Shown here piece by piece: positions 47,021-57,000 of a DNA stretch of 64,000 nucleotides. The position numbers were made by a program, and so were the translations under genes. The notes beneath the pieces are model-generated. The model worked only from the letters and a program-made list of their open reading frames with translations, did no database searches and had not been told where the DNA came from. This DNA is from Stictocephala bisonia (lineage: Eukaryota; Arthropoda; Insecta; Hemiptera; Membracidae), in NCBI GenBank assembly GCA_035578905.1, contig JAQJVL010002661.1, positions 23,526-87,525 of the forward strand, in the 5' to 3' direction. Position 1 is the stretch's first letter. Every line of letters starts with the position of its first letter.

Positions 47021-48337
47021 ATGGAATATTGTGCTACACCGTCCAGCGTTCAGATCGATGACGGTACTAAAGAAGCGACAGTCTCGGCGGTTTCTACTCC
47101 TATTGCATCAGACTCGCCTTCGAAAGACGATCGTGGTTCTCGGAAGCCTTGGTACATGGATCTACAAGGAGACGGAGAGACCGAGCCTGTTTCTAGAGTA
47201 TCTTACAAGCGGCGCTTAGACGATGCCGAGTACGAAGATTTCGTAGTTCGACAGAGATGCGCACCGTTGGACTACAGGAAACATCTGTTCGACGTGTGTC
47301 GACGGCGAGCTCTCGATTTTCTCACCTCTTCGCAAGATGTGTTTGTGCTGGACGCGTATATGGCAAACGAGTGTGTACTACACGTGAGATTGGCCACAGA
47401 GGAAGTGAGTTTGTCAATAAAGGGCAAGCCTTGGTCGATAGTGTCGGGTATGCCCGTTTCACTAAAAGACGTCATGAGAAGAGTGGCGAAACACCGTTAT
47501 GAAACTATCCAATCAATAATGGACGAGTCCAGCAAGGACTTCTCACCAAGTCGAATCGTTCGATTCGTTCTGGACAACTGCAACGGCGTGCCGGCTATAG
47601 TGTCACATAACTATACGAATTTGATGGACAGATTCGACGGAGGGAAGAGTTTCATGGACTACATCGCCTATCTGAAACTTCTGCCCGGGTCTCAACGCTG
47701 CTGCAAGAGGGACTGTGGCCAAGTGGGATCGACCGTACACATCGATGCAACCGGATCACCGAAAGGTATGTGTAACTCACTCTTGCTTCGAAGCGGCAAA
47801 GGGATGAAATTTAATATCTTTGAATGTAGTAGAATGTTTTACCCGTTTTAGTGCAAACTGTTTTGTCCAGGTATCTACTGTGCGAAGCACGTGCGGGAAC
47901 TTGGGCTGACCGATCAAGTACTTCTGTACAATCCACTACTCGTTTCCTTCACGGCACATTTGAATAAATTCGTTCTCTCCGCGATGGACATCTGTGAAGT
48001 GTACGGCCCGAGGTGGGGATACTACAACCCTCTGTCACCGACGCCACTGCCGAAGAAATGGACCCCTCTTTGTAAGAAGTACCATCCACGTGGTTTGAAA
48101 TCAACACGGCCTTCGGATAGGTACGTCGAGACAGCTACCAACGTTCTTGACTGCGGAGTGGAACACAGTCGCCCAAACAGGCATGCTATCGGCGTCGACT
48201 GGCGACACTCGATCACCTGCTGTCTTTTCAAAGCTTTCTTGAAAAAAACGGGCAAGAACAGACTCTGTGAATTCCATTATGGTCAAAGGCCGTCTCGTGA
48301 GGATTTACCTCACAGTTGGCCACGCTTTGATATATAG
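47021..48337 (+). CDS. Spliced cysteine-rich viral protein, 403 residues, unknown function
   Basis: Exon 1 is 47,021-47,765 and exon 2 is 47,871-48,337, with a 105-bp intron (GTATGT donor, TTTTGTCCAG acceptor). The splice keeps phase (745 plus 467 nt gives 404 codons with the stop), while reading through the intron meets a stop at 47,849-47,851. N-terminal 60 residues are Ser/Thr/Asp-rich and disordered. Residues 227-232 (CCKRDC) and 252-255 (CAKH) straddle the splice site and could bind zinc. The C-terminal part is basic with several further Cys and His residues. TATA and initiator lie upstream, AATAAA at 48,349. hr3 follows. Its place between hr2 and hr3 suggests an early regulatory gene. 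No family recognised. Confidence 0.75.
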
Positions 48338-48348
48338 ACATTTGTAAG

Positions 48349-48354
48349 AATAAA
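48349..48354 (+). terminator. Poly(A) signal AATAAA of the 403-residue gene
   Basis: AATAAA 11 nt after the TAG stop at 48,335-48,337. Confidence 0.7.
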
Positions 48355-48578
48355 AATGATTGTACTTGTAACACCAGACTATTCATTTCCTTCCTCGAGT
48401 ATACTGTACAATATGACGAATCGTACACCAGCAAAACGTCCAGCGACTGCTACAAGTTATTAGAAGTTGACATTCTTCCATGAACCTAACCTCAAATACA
48501 CGTTGTGACCATCCCTTCTGGGCTCTGACCTGCGACTGATACGTACCCCCTCCATTCCACAGATTTTTACGCACTCTC

Positions 48579-48707
48579 ATTGGTCGATCCTAGCGAAACG
48601 TCACACATTCTACCCCCTCCCTACCTTTCGACCAATAGGACACCAGGAGGTGGGGATATTTTGCGGATTTTTCCATATATACAGCATCGGTCTCGCGCGC
48701 GACTCAT
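48579..48707 (+). promoter_or_regulatory. hr3 promoter: paired CCAAT boxes, TATATA, initiator
   Basis: ATTGGTCG at 48,579-48,586 and CGACCAAT at 48,629-48,636 are exact inverted copies. TATATA is at 48,676-48,681 and the TCATT initiator has A+1 at 48,706, again 30 nt after the TATA box. Confidence 0.65.
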
Positions 48708-48770
48708 TAGCTTCTTGTCCATTAAATAAGGAGGAGATAAGAGTAAGAAGGGGCTGACGCGAAGCTAATG
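48705..48770 (+). ncRNA. Promoter-proximal perfect hairpin, hr3 copy
   Basis: CATTAGCTTC at 48,705-48,714 pairs with GAAGCTAATG at 48,761-48,770 over a 46-nt loop. Within the loop side, CTTCTT can alternatively pair with AAGAAG, so two folds compete. Confidence 0.5.
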
Positions 48771-49216
48771 GCGAAAAATGGAAATATAAATATGACGTCA
48801 GTATTCCTGCACGAACGTGTCAGACAGATCTCGCAGTAAATTTTCAGAAAGTTTTATCAGGCCCATCGGCCAGCGCGTCTACTTTTTACTGGACTCACTT
48901 CATAGTCACGTGACGTCATGCGATGACGTCATCCGTCCTGCATGAACATGTCCGACTGATCTCGCAGTAGATTTTCAGAAAGTTTTGTCAGAGCTCGTCG
49001 GCCAGCGCGTCTGCTTTTTACCAGATTCATTTCACAGGCGCATGACGTAATCGTCATCTGTCCTGCACCAACATATACAAGAGGTCTCGCAGTAGGTTTT
49101 TAGGAAGCTTAACCGGGCCTACCGGTAAGCGCGTCTCATTTTACCTGGTTTAGTTCAGGAAGTTCTTATAAGATTTTGTCTAGTGTTACAGTATATTGTG
49201 AAATCTCCCATTTGAA

Positions 49217-49450
49217 ATGAAAAGTTACGATCAGGCGGTACTGATCACCACCTGGGTTTTACCCTGCATCGTTCTTTTATTGCTGGTTTTTATGGTTTAC
49301 TTTTTATACAAGATAACAAAGAGCGTGGAGAAAATCAGTGATTCCGCTACAAAAGTGATACATCGTGTCAGCGAAGCTGCTGAACCGACACTGACTGGAT
49401 TGAGTTCCATATTGTCTACGATCATCAGTGCTGCTTCAGCTATCGCATAG
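49217..49450 (+). CDS. Small single-pass membrane protein, 77 residues
   Basis: ATG at 49,217. Residues about 7-32 are a strong hydrophobic helix (VLPCIVLLLLVFMVYFLY) preceded by a short polar N terminus, so a type III or signal-anchor topology. Residues 34-60 form an amphipathic, charged helix. The last 20 residues are Ser/Ala/Ile-rich and weakly hydrophobic. Its size and layout resemble small envelope proteins of large DNA viruses, but I recognise no homologue. It lies between hr3 and the convergent minus-strand gene. Confidence 0.65.
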   Translation: MKSYDQAVLITTWVLPCIVLLLLVFMVYFLYKITKSVEKISDSATKVIHRVSEAAEPTLTGLSSILSTIISAASAIA

Positions 49451-49524
49451 AGGGAGGAGGAAGGTGAAGATTGGGGTATTCAAAATATACCATTCCGCGT
49501 TATGCGTTTGAAATAAGAAAAACG

Positions 49525-49530
49525 TTTATT
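49525..49530 (-). terminator. Poly(A) signal for the minus-strand gene
   Basis: TTTATT on plus is AATAAA on minus. It lies 20 nt past the second in-frame stop (49,552-49,550) and 190 nt past the first stop (49,723-49,721). Confidence 0.6.
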
Positions 49531-49552
49531 ATAGTACAAAATACGGTTTTCA

Positions 49553-49720
49553 GAAGATCGTAGTGCTCACCAGGTCTTTTTCCTCCAAAGCGTCTGTGAC
49601 GAGTCTGGGGTCACCAAATACGTATACGGTGTTGAATGTGCTATCTCGTGAGTTATACGTATACAACTTGTAGTCGGGTTGTTCTGAAAACACCCGAGTT
49701 CGGTGGATACGCGATACTGG
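49553..49720 (-). other. In-frame extension after the UGA stop of the 786-residue ORF
   Basis: Directly after the UGA at 49,723-49,721 the same frame stays open for 56 codons to a UGA at 49,552-49,550. The translation looks protein-like (it includes YKLYTYNSRD and NTVYVFGDPRL) and the poly(A) signal sits just beyond. Either the first UGA is a nonsense mutation in an endogenised copy or it is read through; its context is UGA followed by C, which favours leakiness. Confidence 0.6.
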
Positions 49721-52081
49721 TCAGTCAATATTCCTGAAGTCTTTTATCCACTGTCCGTTAAATCGAAAGTAGTATGTACGCAGGCGTCCGTATTTGTGAT
49801 TCACACGGCTTGCGTGGCTCTCAGACAAAACGCCGAGATCCATGAGACGCCGTGTCCTTTGCTCATCGTTGAGAACGTCCAAGACGTCGAATAACGCTCT
49901 ATTGCTGGACACGCTGGTCGGTTTAGGCGTTTTGCTGTACATCTCGTAGATACGCAGAAGATTCTGCACCTCGTCTCTGGTTGCAAATGGCGTAGATCTG
50001 TCACCGGAGAAATTATACGAGACACCTAAACACCTGTAAAGACTGAGTATTTGTCGTGTCTGTGGAGGATACAAGACACCGGAAGGATTGTACACGTTGT
50101 CCATCGAATTCTTGGTGTTGTGAAAGATGGTAAGTCCCAGTGTTATGATAACTGAACGCATCATCTCGTCAAAACGGACAAGACAGGATTTAGTCACTGG
50201 TTCTGTTTCGGTGAAGAACACCGCTGTGTATCCGACGCTCGTAGACTCTCCGGCTATGCTGGTTGCTATTGAAAACAAATTCCTTTTCATTTGCAGATAC
50301 TGCCCGATAGGTTGTCTTGACACGAACGAACAATTGTTCATCACCAATTGAATGGGAACGTTGTACGAAGCGGGTGTGTGTTGATCGAAATACGGACGCA
50401 GGTCTTTGATCAACGCCAAACCTTTTTGTCCAAAACTATTCACTACCTTCACACCGTCGTACTTGTCGGACTTCCCACGTACTCTCACGTCTATCGTAAC
50501 CACACGTTCTTCCGCATTCACTTGGAACGTGGTGACGTTCGTTTCATAGTGATCCAGTACGTCGCAAGGGTTCACTTCGGGCTTACAGACAAAGCTGTAC
50601 GAGTCTTCCGTCACACGCACGGCATTTGAAGTGTTTGGCGGTGTCCGATCGGTCAGCCCCGCTTTACCTCTCAGCCTGTACAGAGACCTCAACAACACAG
50701 CGTCATTTCTCATAAAATACACGTGGTAGTTTCCGTCTTCACTCCGTATGACGGAGATTTTACGAAACGGTGGAAAGGATATCGTATCTCCATGAGGTGA
50801 CAGATACGGATTTCTTTTGCTCGAAGCGTCGTTTCTATTTGAATAGCACGCATCACCATTTACATTCACCATCCTCGTGTCTGGCAATTCTCGTAACATT
50901 TCAGCCACGTCGGTTTCACTATATTCTTTGCCGTCTTTTTTTATTATCGTGCAGACCATGAACAGTACAGTCGTAGGATTTCCATTTACGTCCCAACGAC
51001 ACACAGCTGCCGCATTCCGCGGTGGTGGAACGATTATGTCAAGCCCCGATTTTGTTCTATCGACGAAGGTGAGTGAGAAGCTGTAGCTATAAGCGAGGCT
51101 AAGGTCTACGGACTCGTCTAGCATGTTCGCATCTTCAACGTTGTAACCATCTACATCGGCGAATATGGTGCGAAGCATGTAGAAATTGGCCACCGAATAG
51201 TCTGTGTTGTCTTGTGGTTGAGGACAGTTCGTTAGTTCTGCGCGGAGTCTGATAAAGTCCCTGAGCGTTACCCATTTCGGTAATCCAAATCGCTCAGCCA
51301 CTTGTGTCGCCGTCGCATCTTCGTACTCGTCTGGATTCACGAAAATGTTGAATCCGCGTATCAATTCAGCAGCTCGCTGGTAATAGACGTTGATGCAGGC
51401 TGATTTCCGTGCATTCACAGAAACACTCCTTTTCGCTGGTGCAGTATAGTCAGTGTACTGATCGATGTGTTTCGCCAACAGAGAGGAATTATCAGTTGTG
51501 TCGTAGTTGCCGTTTTTGCATGGTTTCGTAAACCACATTTTGATCAGAGTATTGGTTCTGGCTATAACGTCATTTTTCCCTAAACCAGGAACAGACGACA
51601 ACAATCTCGTGGTGACGTTATCAGTTGCTGCCAACATTTCTAACTCGTCTCTGCTGAAATACAAGCAATCTACGTCAGCCAAATGTCTAGCAACGGTAAT
51701 GCCGACCGAATCTCTGAGGGTGTCGAACATCGTCTCTTCGCAGTGGTAACGTAAAAGCGGCACACCTTCGTAGTAGTATATGCACAAGTAGTTTCCCACC
51801 AATTTCATCCAAGCAAAACGGTGACAACGTGTCTTGAGAAATATAAGGAATCCCAGAAATTGTTTTCGTGGCAGCTTCCACGTTGTGACGGCGTTGTTGA
51901 TAACTAAGTGCATCCATTCGTCTGTGACGACATTTAAATCCGTCGTCGTTTCATTGCGACACACTGTTAACTCGGTAAACTCTGATTTCCTTCTCTCGAG
52001 GCTCTCGATTCCTACTTCCACCGCCTCCACGATTTTGTGCACATGACCGTACGAGACTGTAACTCGTTCCGTAAACAACAT
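49721..52081 (-). CDS. Large unknown viral protein, 786 residues
   Basis: ATG at 52,081, UGA at 49,723-49,721. No domain recognised; the protein alternates helical and beta-prone segments with few low-complexity parts and no membrane helix, so it is probably a large globular structural or replication protein. Its first 131 nt overlap the end of the ORF at 51,951-52,775 in another frame. In the overlap this frame looks more natural than the other, which turns Gly/Arg/Glu-rich. The two frames are offset by one base at an A6 run (plus-strand 52,083-52,088). With the ORFs upstream it may be one long gene with breaks. The frame continues past its stop. Confidence 0.75.
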   Translation of the reverse strand: MLFTERVTVSYGHVHKIVEAVEVGIESLERRKSEFTELTVCRNETTTDLNVVTDEWMHLVINNAVTTWKLPRKQFLGFLIFLKTRCHRFAWMKLVGNYLCIYYYEGVPLLRYHCEETMFDTLRDSVGITVARHLADVDCLYFSRDELEMLAATDNVTTRLLSSVPGLGKNDVIARTNTLIKMWFTKPCKNGNYDTTDNSSLLAKHIDQYTDYTAPAKRSVSVNARKSACINVYYQRAAELIRGFNIFVNPDEYEDATATQVAERFGLPKWVTLRDFIRLRAELTNCPQPQDNTDYSVANFYMLRTIFADVDGYNVEDANMLDESVDLSLAYSYSFSLTFVDRTKSGLDIIVPPPRNAAAVCRWDVNGNPTTVLFMVCTIIKKDGKEYSETDVAEMLRELPDTRMVNVNGDACYSNRNDASSKRNPYLSPHGDTISFPPFRKISVIRSEDGNYHVYFMRNDAVLLRSLYRLRGKAGLTDRTPPNTSNAVRVTEDSYSFVCKPEVNPCDVLDHYETNVTTFQVNAEERVVTIDVRVRGKSDKYDGVKVVNSFGQKGLALIKDLRPYFDQHTPASYNVPIQLVMNNCSFVSRQPIGQYLQMKRNLFSIATSIAGESTSVGYTAVFFTETEPVTKSCLVRFDEMMRSVIITLGLTIFHNTKNSMDNVYNPSGVLYPPQTRQILSLYRCLGVSYNFSGDRSTPFATRDEVQNLLRIYEMYSKTPKPTSVSSNRALFDVLDVLNDEQRTRRLMDLGVLSESHASRVNHKYGRLRTYYFRFNGQWIKDFRNID

Positions 52082-52775
52082 ATTTTTTGCCAGCGGTTGA
52101 TATATTTCCCATATACTTCATACAGATGAATCCTGAAGCGTCACGTGGAACGGTTTTTGAAGATTCCGCGTGGACGTGTTCCACCTGAAGTTTCTGTACG
52201 GTTTTAGACAGCACGTGAATCAGTGGTAAGTAGGATACGGATACTTGGTTGAACGTGGATGGACCGTTACGTTCTCCCCGTTCGAGTTTTTCCATTAGAC
52301 CTACGGTCTTTACGTCTTTGCTGCCTAGTATCGTGTGGCTGGGCTTATCCACAATGTGCTTTTTCGACACGTTGCACGCCCGAACAGTGGCATCAGACCG
52401 ATTCTTATCGTTCTCATTGGATCCAGTATTTTCATTGACGCTGTTTCGACGTTTCCTCTTTCTACACGATCCTCTTTCGGTCTTGTTACTCCCTAGCACG
52501 TCATCTGTGAACTCCTGAATTCCAGTCGCTTCGGTCTTAGGACACGATACGGCTTTTTTATGAGACCTTATTGAATGCGGTTTGATTCTTCTCACGTTAT
52601 TACGTCGTTGTGTTTCTACCAAATACCCAGTAGACATCCCACCGGTGCACATTTTCAACTTTTGCTCGTTCTGCTTTTTAGTCTCCGATTTCGATTTCGG
52701 ATAGCTAAGTCGCTGTGAAATGCCGAAGTTTATCTTACCTACCATTAGTGAGCTGTTCCATATGGGATTACTCAT
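51951..52775 (-). CDS. Basic, partly disordered ORF, 274 residues
   Basis: ATG at 52,775, only six bases after the TAG of the preceding ORF and in the same frame. Rich in Lys, Arg, Ser and Asn, with RKRKRR at residues 105-110 as a likely nuclear localisation signal. The 45 C-terminal residues, which overlap the 786-residue ORF, are probably not native: composition changes abruptly after the A6 run at 52,083-52,088. It may be an independent basic protein or the linker between two parts of one interrupted gene. Confidence 0.5.
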   Translation of the reverse strand: MSNPIWNSSLMVGKINFGISQRLSYPKSKSETKKQNEQKLKMCTGGMSTGYLVETQRRNNVRRIKPHSIRSHKKAVSCPKTEATGIQEFTDDVLGSNKTERGSCRKRKRRNSVNENTGSNENDKNRSDATVRACNVSKKHIVDKPSHTILGSKDVKTVGLMEKLERGERNGPSTFNQVSVSYLPLIHVLSKTVQKLQVEHVHAESSKTVPRDASGFICMKYMGNISTAGKKYVVYGTSYSLVRSCAQNRGGGGSRNREPREKEIRVYRVNSVSQ

Positions 52776-52781
52776 TGCGTC

Positions 52782-53681
52782 CTATGGTAGTTTGTCGAGA
52801 AACGTATTAAGTCCTATGCTGTAATTCGTATAGATTTTGTTTTTGAAATTATCAATCCCCGCCAATCCTTGATTCTTTACAGACGCAAAAAAGTCTTTGA
52901 TCAGTTGCATGTCTAATGTGTAGCAGCTCCAGTTTTTCATACACTCCTTGTAAAACTGCAGCATCACGTTGGACGTGACTTCTGTCACTTCGTTTCCATC
53001 TCGGTCGTTCACTCTCAGTTGTCCACATCTGTCCGTAAACAATTTCACACCTCTGTTACAAGCGTTGTCGTAGAAATATGCAACGGTCTCGTCTCCTCTG
53101 TACTTGCTCTTACTGTTATGGCAGATCTTATTGTTATTAGACTCGCGAAACACTGAGTAGTAAAACGTTCCATTCACCAGGAACGATCCGGAATATACTC
53201 TGTGAAGATATTCGGAGTCGTAAATGTCCGAAACGTGCGTGTCGATCATAGCAGATAAGTTCTCGAGTACTTTTCGCTCCAACTGCGAACCAATCATTAT
53301 TGGAATCGCATTACACACGTGATCGCATTCTTCGTACAGCGGTGAGCTGGCGACGTCCAAACCATCGCCTGGCGCGTTGGTCTTTCTGTAAAGGAACATA
53401 CAACAGGAGTAGTGAGCAAGTAATCCGGTGTCACCGGACACGTTGTACAACATGTATTCCAACACATCCCTCAAACAGTCCGTTGTTTTGAATCGTTCCT
53501 TATTTTCACTTTCCTCGGTGTAGTAGTGACTGAACTTTTGGCGCTTCTTGTGTTCCTCGACTGCCGATACCATACGTCGGTAGACATGGTTGTTTTCACA
53601 AATTCCATATTCACAGTAGTCATCGAATTTTCTATGAGGCTCGTGAAAAAAGTAGTAATCGTATATGTCGACGACATTCAT
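52782..53681 (-). CDS. Unknown viral protein, 299 residues
   Basis: I use the first ATG, at 53,681; an in-frame GTG at 53,735 would add 18 residues but is unlikely. TAG at 52,784-52,782. Tyr- and Cys-rich, no recognised domain. The N terminus (VVDIYDYYFF) and a central CDHVC are notable. It is divergent from the polymerase-like gene with about 330 bp between ATGs and is followed, in frame, by the 274-residue ORF after two codons. Confidence 0.65.
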   Translation of the reverse strand: MNVVDIYDYYFFHEPHRKFDDYCEYGICENNHVYRRMVSAVEEHKKRQKFSHYYTEESENKERFKTTDCLRDVLEYMLYNVSGDTGLLAHYSCCMFLYRKTNAPGDGLDVASSPLYEECDHVCNAIPIMIGSQLERKVLENLSAMIDTHVSDIYDSEYLHRVYSGSFLVNGTFYYSVFRESNNNKICHNSKSKYRGDETVAYFYDNACNRGVKLFTDRCGQLRVNDRDGNEVTEVTSNVMLQFYKECMKNWSCYTLDMQLIKDFFASVKNQGLAGIDNFKNKIYTNYSIGLNTFLDKLP

Positions 53682-54015
53682 TCCGAAGCCACTGACTGCG
53701 ATTGAAGAAGATATCTTTCCAGGTGAACGGCGCACACTGTCATAAGTGGCCTCGATGAATGTTCTCTGTTTATTGTTACAAGTCCTTCCGACGATTGTTC
53801 TGTTCGAAATAGACCCGGTGGTATGTCGTCGTAGGTGATATCACCGGGTTTTCTGTCGAGGACTTTTAGGATTATAGAACCGCGAGTAGAAAAACTTTAA
53901 ACGGGCTTATAGTACTGCAGTGATAGCAGCGCATCTAGGTTCGGGCATTGTATTGAGAACCTATTTTGATAACAGAAAGAACAAAGTACTACGCACTATT
54001 TTCGATAAAGGACAT

Positions 54016-57000
54016 ATGTACTATCAAAGTATATCCGACTACGTACCTCCTCTGTTCTTAAGTGTCAACTACGAAGAAGCAGCATTCACTAGACCCTGTT
54101 TTACGGGCTCTTCAACGGAAGAAAACAATTGTACTTTTAAAACAGATGACCTCTTTCAAGACAACATCAGGTTTTTACAAGCCCTTCTGTCACTGGCGGA
54201 TTGTTGTTATGACGCCTGCCAAGTCACCTTCTTGCGTCTAGAAACGGTTGGTGATTTTCAACGCGTCTTTCAACAAGTCTACTCCTTATGGAGTGTCGGC
54301 GTGGGTGCACTCATGAGGCTCACTTTCTCTACGTGGTTCAAGCGTAACCGCGCACTTAAGTTGTTGGCATCTAACGCCGCTAACAACCACGATGTGTATG
54401 CAATCAACTACGCTGCAAACTGCAGCACGATGACAATTCTAGACTATCTAGAACCGTTATTCGCACACTGTTCCAAGATGGCTAAAGCGAACGGTCAAGA
54501 CATTGAGAACTGGCAGCGAACGGTGGGTCTGAACACGTCTACGAAGAAACTGTCACTGGCAGCCGCAATCAGCACTACAGAGATGTTTGAAATCAATTAC
54601 TGCGTCATTGACAAACCTCCTGACGTGAACAGGTTGATTGGCTGTGATAGCGCATCTAACGCCCTGTGCATCGATTATGAATCTGCATATTCGTGTTCTA
54701 GTACTGCCACGTCCAAACGTACGTGCGGCTCACAGAAAAAACGAACTTCCAATCTACCTGCGGGTAACTGTAGCAACCTGACTGACGGCCCAACGACCGC
54801 TCTCGATCTAGACGGCAACGGGGATCGACACAAGAGCAAGCAACTGACAACGTCAATATTAGAAAAACAGAGGGCGATGTGTGGACCACTCACTGTACAC
54901 GACATCCGTCCGTTCTTCTCAATGTTGAACGCCAAACGCCTGTCTCAACTCTCACTGGATCAACTCGAAGAACTGCCCGTTGTCGTGATTCGGTGTGAGC
55001 AACACTTCTGTGCCATCGCGTGTTGTGTGACCGACCGTACGGACAAGCAGCCAACTGTTATGCACGTGTACTATTGCTGGGATGAAAGTGTCCACGAGTT
55101 TCTGCAAATGTTCACTACCTCTTACAACGCATACAGTAAAAACAATCACGTCTTGGTCGCTGTTTTACAACCGTGTTCAGAAGACATCGAGGCTCGCCTC
55201 AGGATGCTTGAGGATCTGAAAAAAGTCATATGGAAAGATAACATGAACACCTATGTTCGACTAGCAATTAACGAAGCGTACGATGAGGACCTCTTGGCTC
55301 GCAATTTCTACGAACCTCTGGTGTTTCGTGGCCGACGTCATGCCGCCGACTTAGAAACAGAAATCAAGTGTTCTCTCAAATCATCCGAAGGTTCTGGGTC
55401 CACAGATATGTTTCGAAATTCGATTTCACTCGACTGTGCCAGGTTATGCAACGATCTAGACTCGACCGTATGTAAGTTCGCACGAGCATATCACTGTTTA
55501 CTGAACGACTCGTCCTTGACCTGTAATGGGTCCATCCGCATAGACCACCAGTCGATCAAAGGAAATGCAGAACTGAAACAAAACGCCCTCAGGTTGATGG
55601 AACACAGACAGAACCTGTGCGCCGGTCTAGTTTTCAACTTTCGTTCAGAGCGTATATTAGACATCGCCTCCAGCATGGCCAGCGAACTGCGTCTCGGTCT
55701 GCTGGACGTTTTCGGCCTAAGATACACCGACCCACCGGAGGCGTTCAGGCCACAGCGTGCGTCCAAAGCCTCAAACGATGACCTGGTGTTCGATTCTCTA
55801 AGAGCTTCAAATTACGTATTCATTGAAACACTGATCGACTTGTCACTGTACTTTGGCGGTGCCCGTGGGTCCGTATCCAATGAGCTTTTTCTCAAAGAGA
55901 ACGGTATAAAACCACTGGCTCAGTTCCAGAGAGGTATGTACAGAAACAACATGATTGAGTTTTATTTGAAGTCCGCCTACCCTACTGTGGCCGCCCTCTA
56001 TAACATCTCACCTGAAACGACGGCTATCGTCGAAAGACAGGTGCTGAAGAAACTGAACGAACGATTAGAAGCACTTACATCATACGATTCCACGTTTTCA
56101 CGACAGCCACAACAAACTGTCATGACTTGTGTGTACAATCAAATCGGACACGTCAACGACGTAGACAGCAACTTTGTAATTGTATCTCTCAAACCGGAAA
56201 TCTACGTTGGCTCTTTGGCAAGACTGATGGAACGACTCGTTCTCAAACGCAAGAACAAACACGTACTGATGAACCTATTTTACAAGAAACTCGCCAACGT
56301 CATCTACGGTTGTACCGATAAGTCTACGTCCCAGTTCAACGACTTGCTGTCACCCCAATGCGCATCGGCTATCAGGTCCCTGTGTAAAAGTGTTATGTCG
56401 AGGACGCTGCAGAATTTGCCTCAGGAAAATATCCTACTCGTACAGACCGACGGAGCGTTGGTACACACTGGCTTGCAGGATACGGACGTTACAAGGAAGG
56501 AACTGGAGATCGTCATACGTACGTCCATCGACGCAGTTGTCACAGACGTAGGAAATGTCACGACCACGGTACGACTAGAACCACGTATACGTAAAGTCGA
56601 CTTCTGTCTGGTGATTGATCAGAACCGACAGCTCATACTTTACACCGATGGCAAAACCACTTCTAAGGGACAAGAGAGACAAACGTCCTGCACGGAGATA
56701 TACTTAAGTCATAACGGAGTGAGAGTTGTGGACACGCTGTTGTCAGTGATCGCCAGGTACCTAAGAGACAACATCGATACAAACATAAGCGTGGCAATCG
56801 AGCTGAACAACTTACTGCACTTATGTATCACCCACCTCAGTACATTACACAACGACCGCTCCGTAGATTGGTTCACCACCACTCGTATACCTACAACGAA
56901 CGAGAGAATGTACAGCGAGAGAAACCAAGTTCTTTTGACCAAATTGCCACTCAGAAGCTACACTTCCGATTTGTGCCAAAAAAAGCTAGTTGACACATCG

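Larger units (their letters stand above)
48480..49170 (+). repeat. hr3: viral homologous-region-like repeat
   Basis: Same order as hr2: AACCTAACCTCAAATACACG block, promoter, hairpin, then three direct repeats with ATCTCGCAGTAGATTTTCAG (about 48,830, 48,960, 49,085). CRE palindromes TGACGTCA are at about 48,911 and 48,924, the first preceded by CACG to give CACGTGACGTCA. It is the shortest of the three copies and lacks the longer unit type. Confidence 0.85.

Noticed and set aside
53920..54015. Polymerase-like protein starting at the GTG at 53,920
   Set aside because: A non-AUG start is unlikely in a nuclear virus; I looked for an upstream exon ending in phase before a CAG at 53,918-53,920 and found none convincing.
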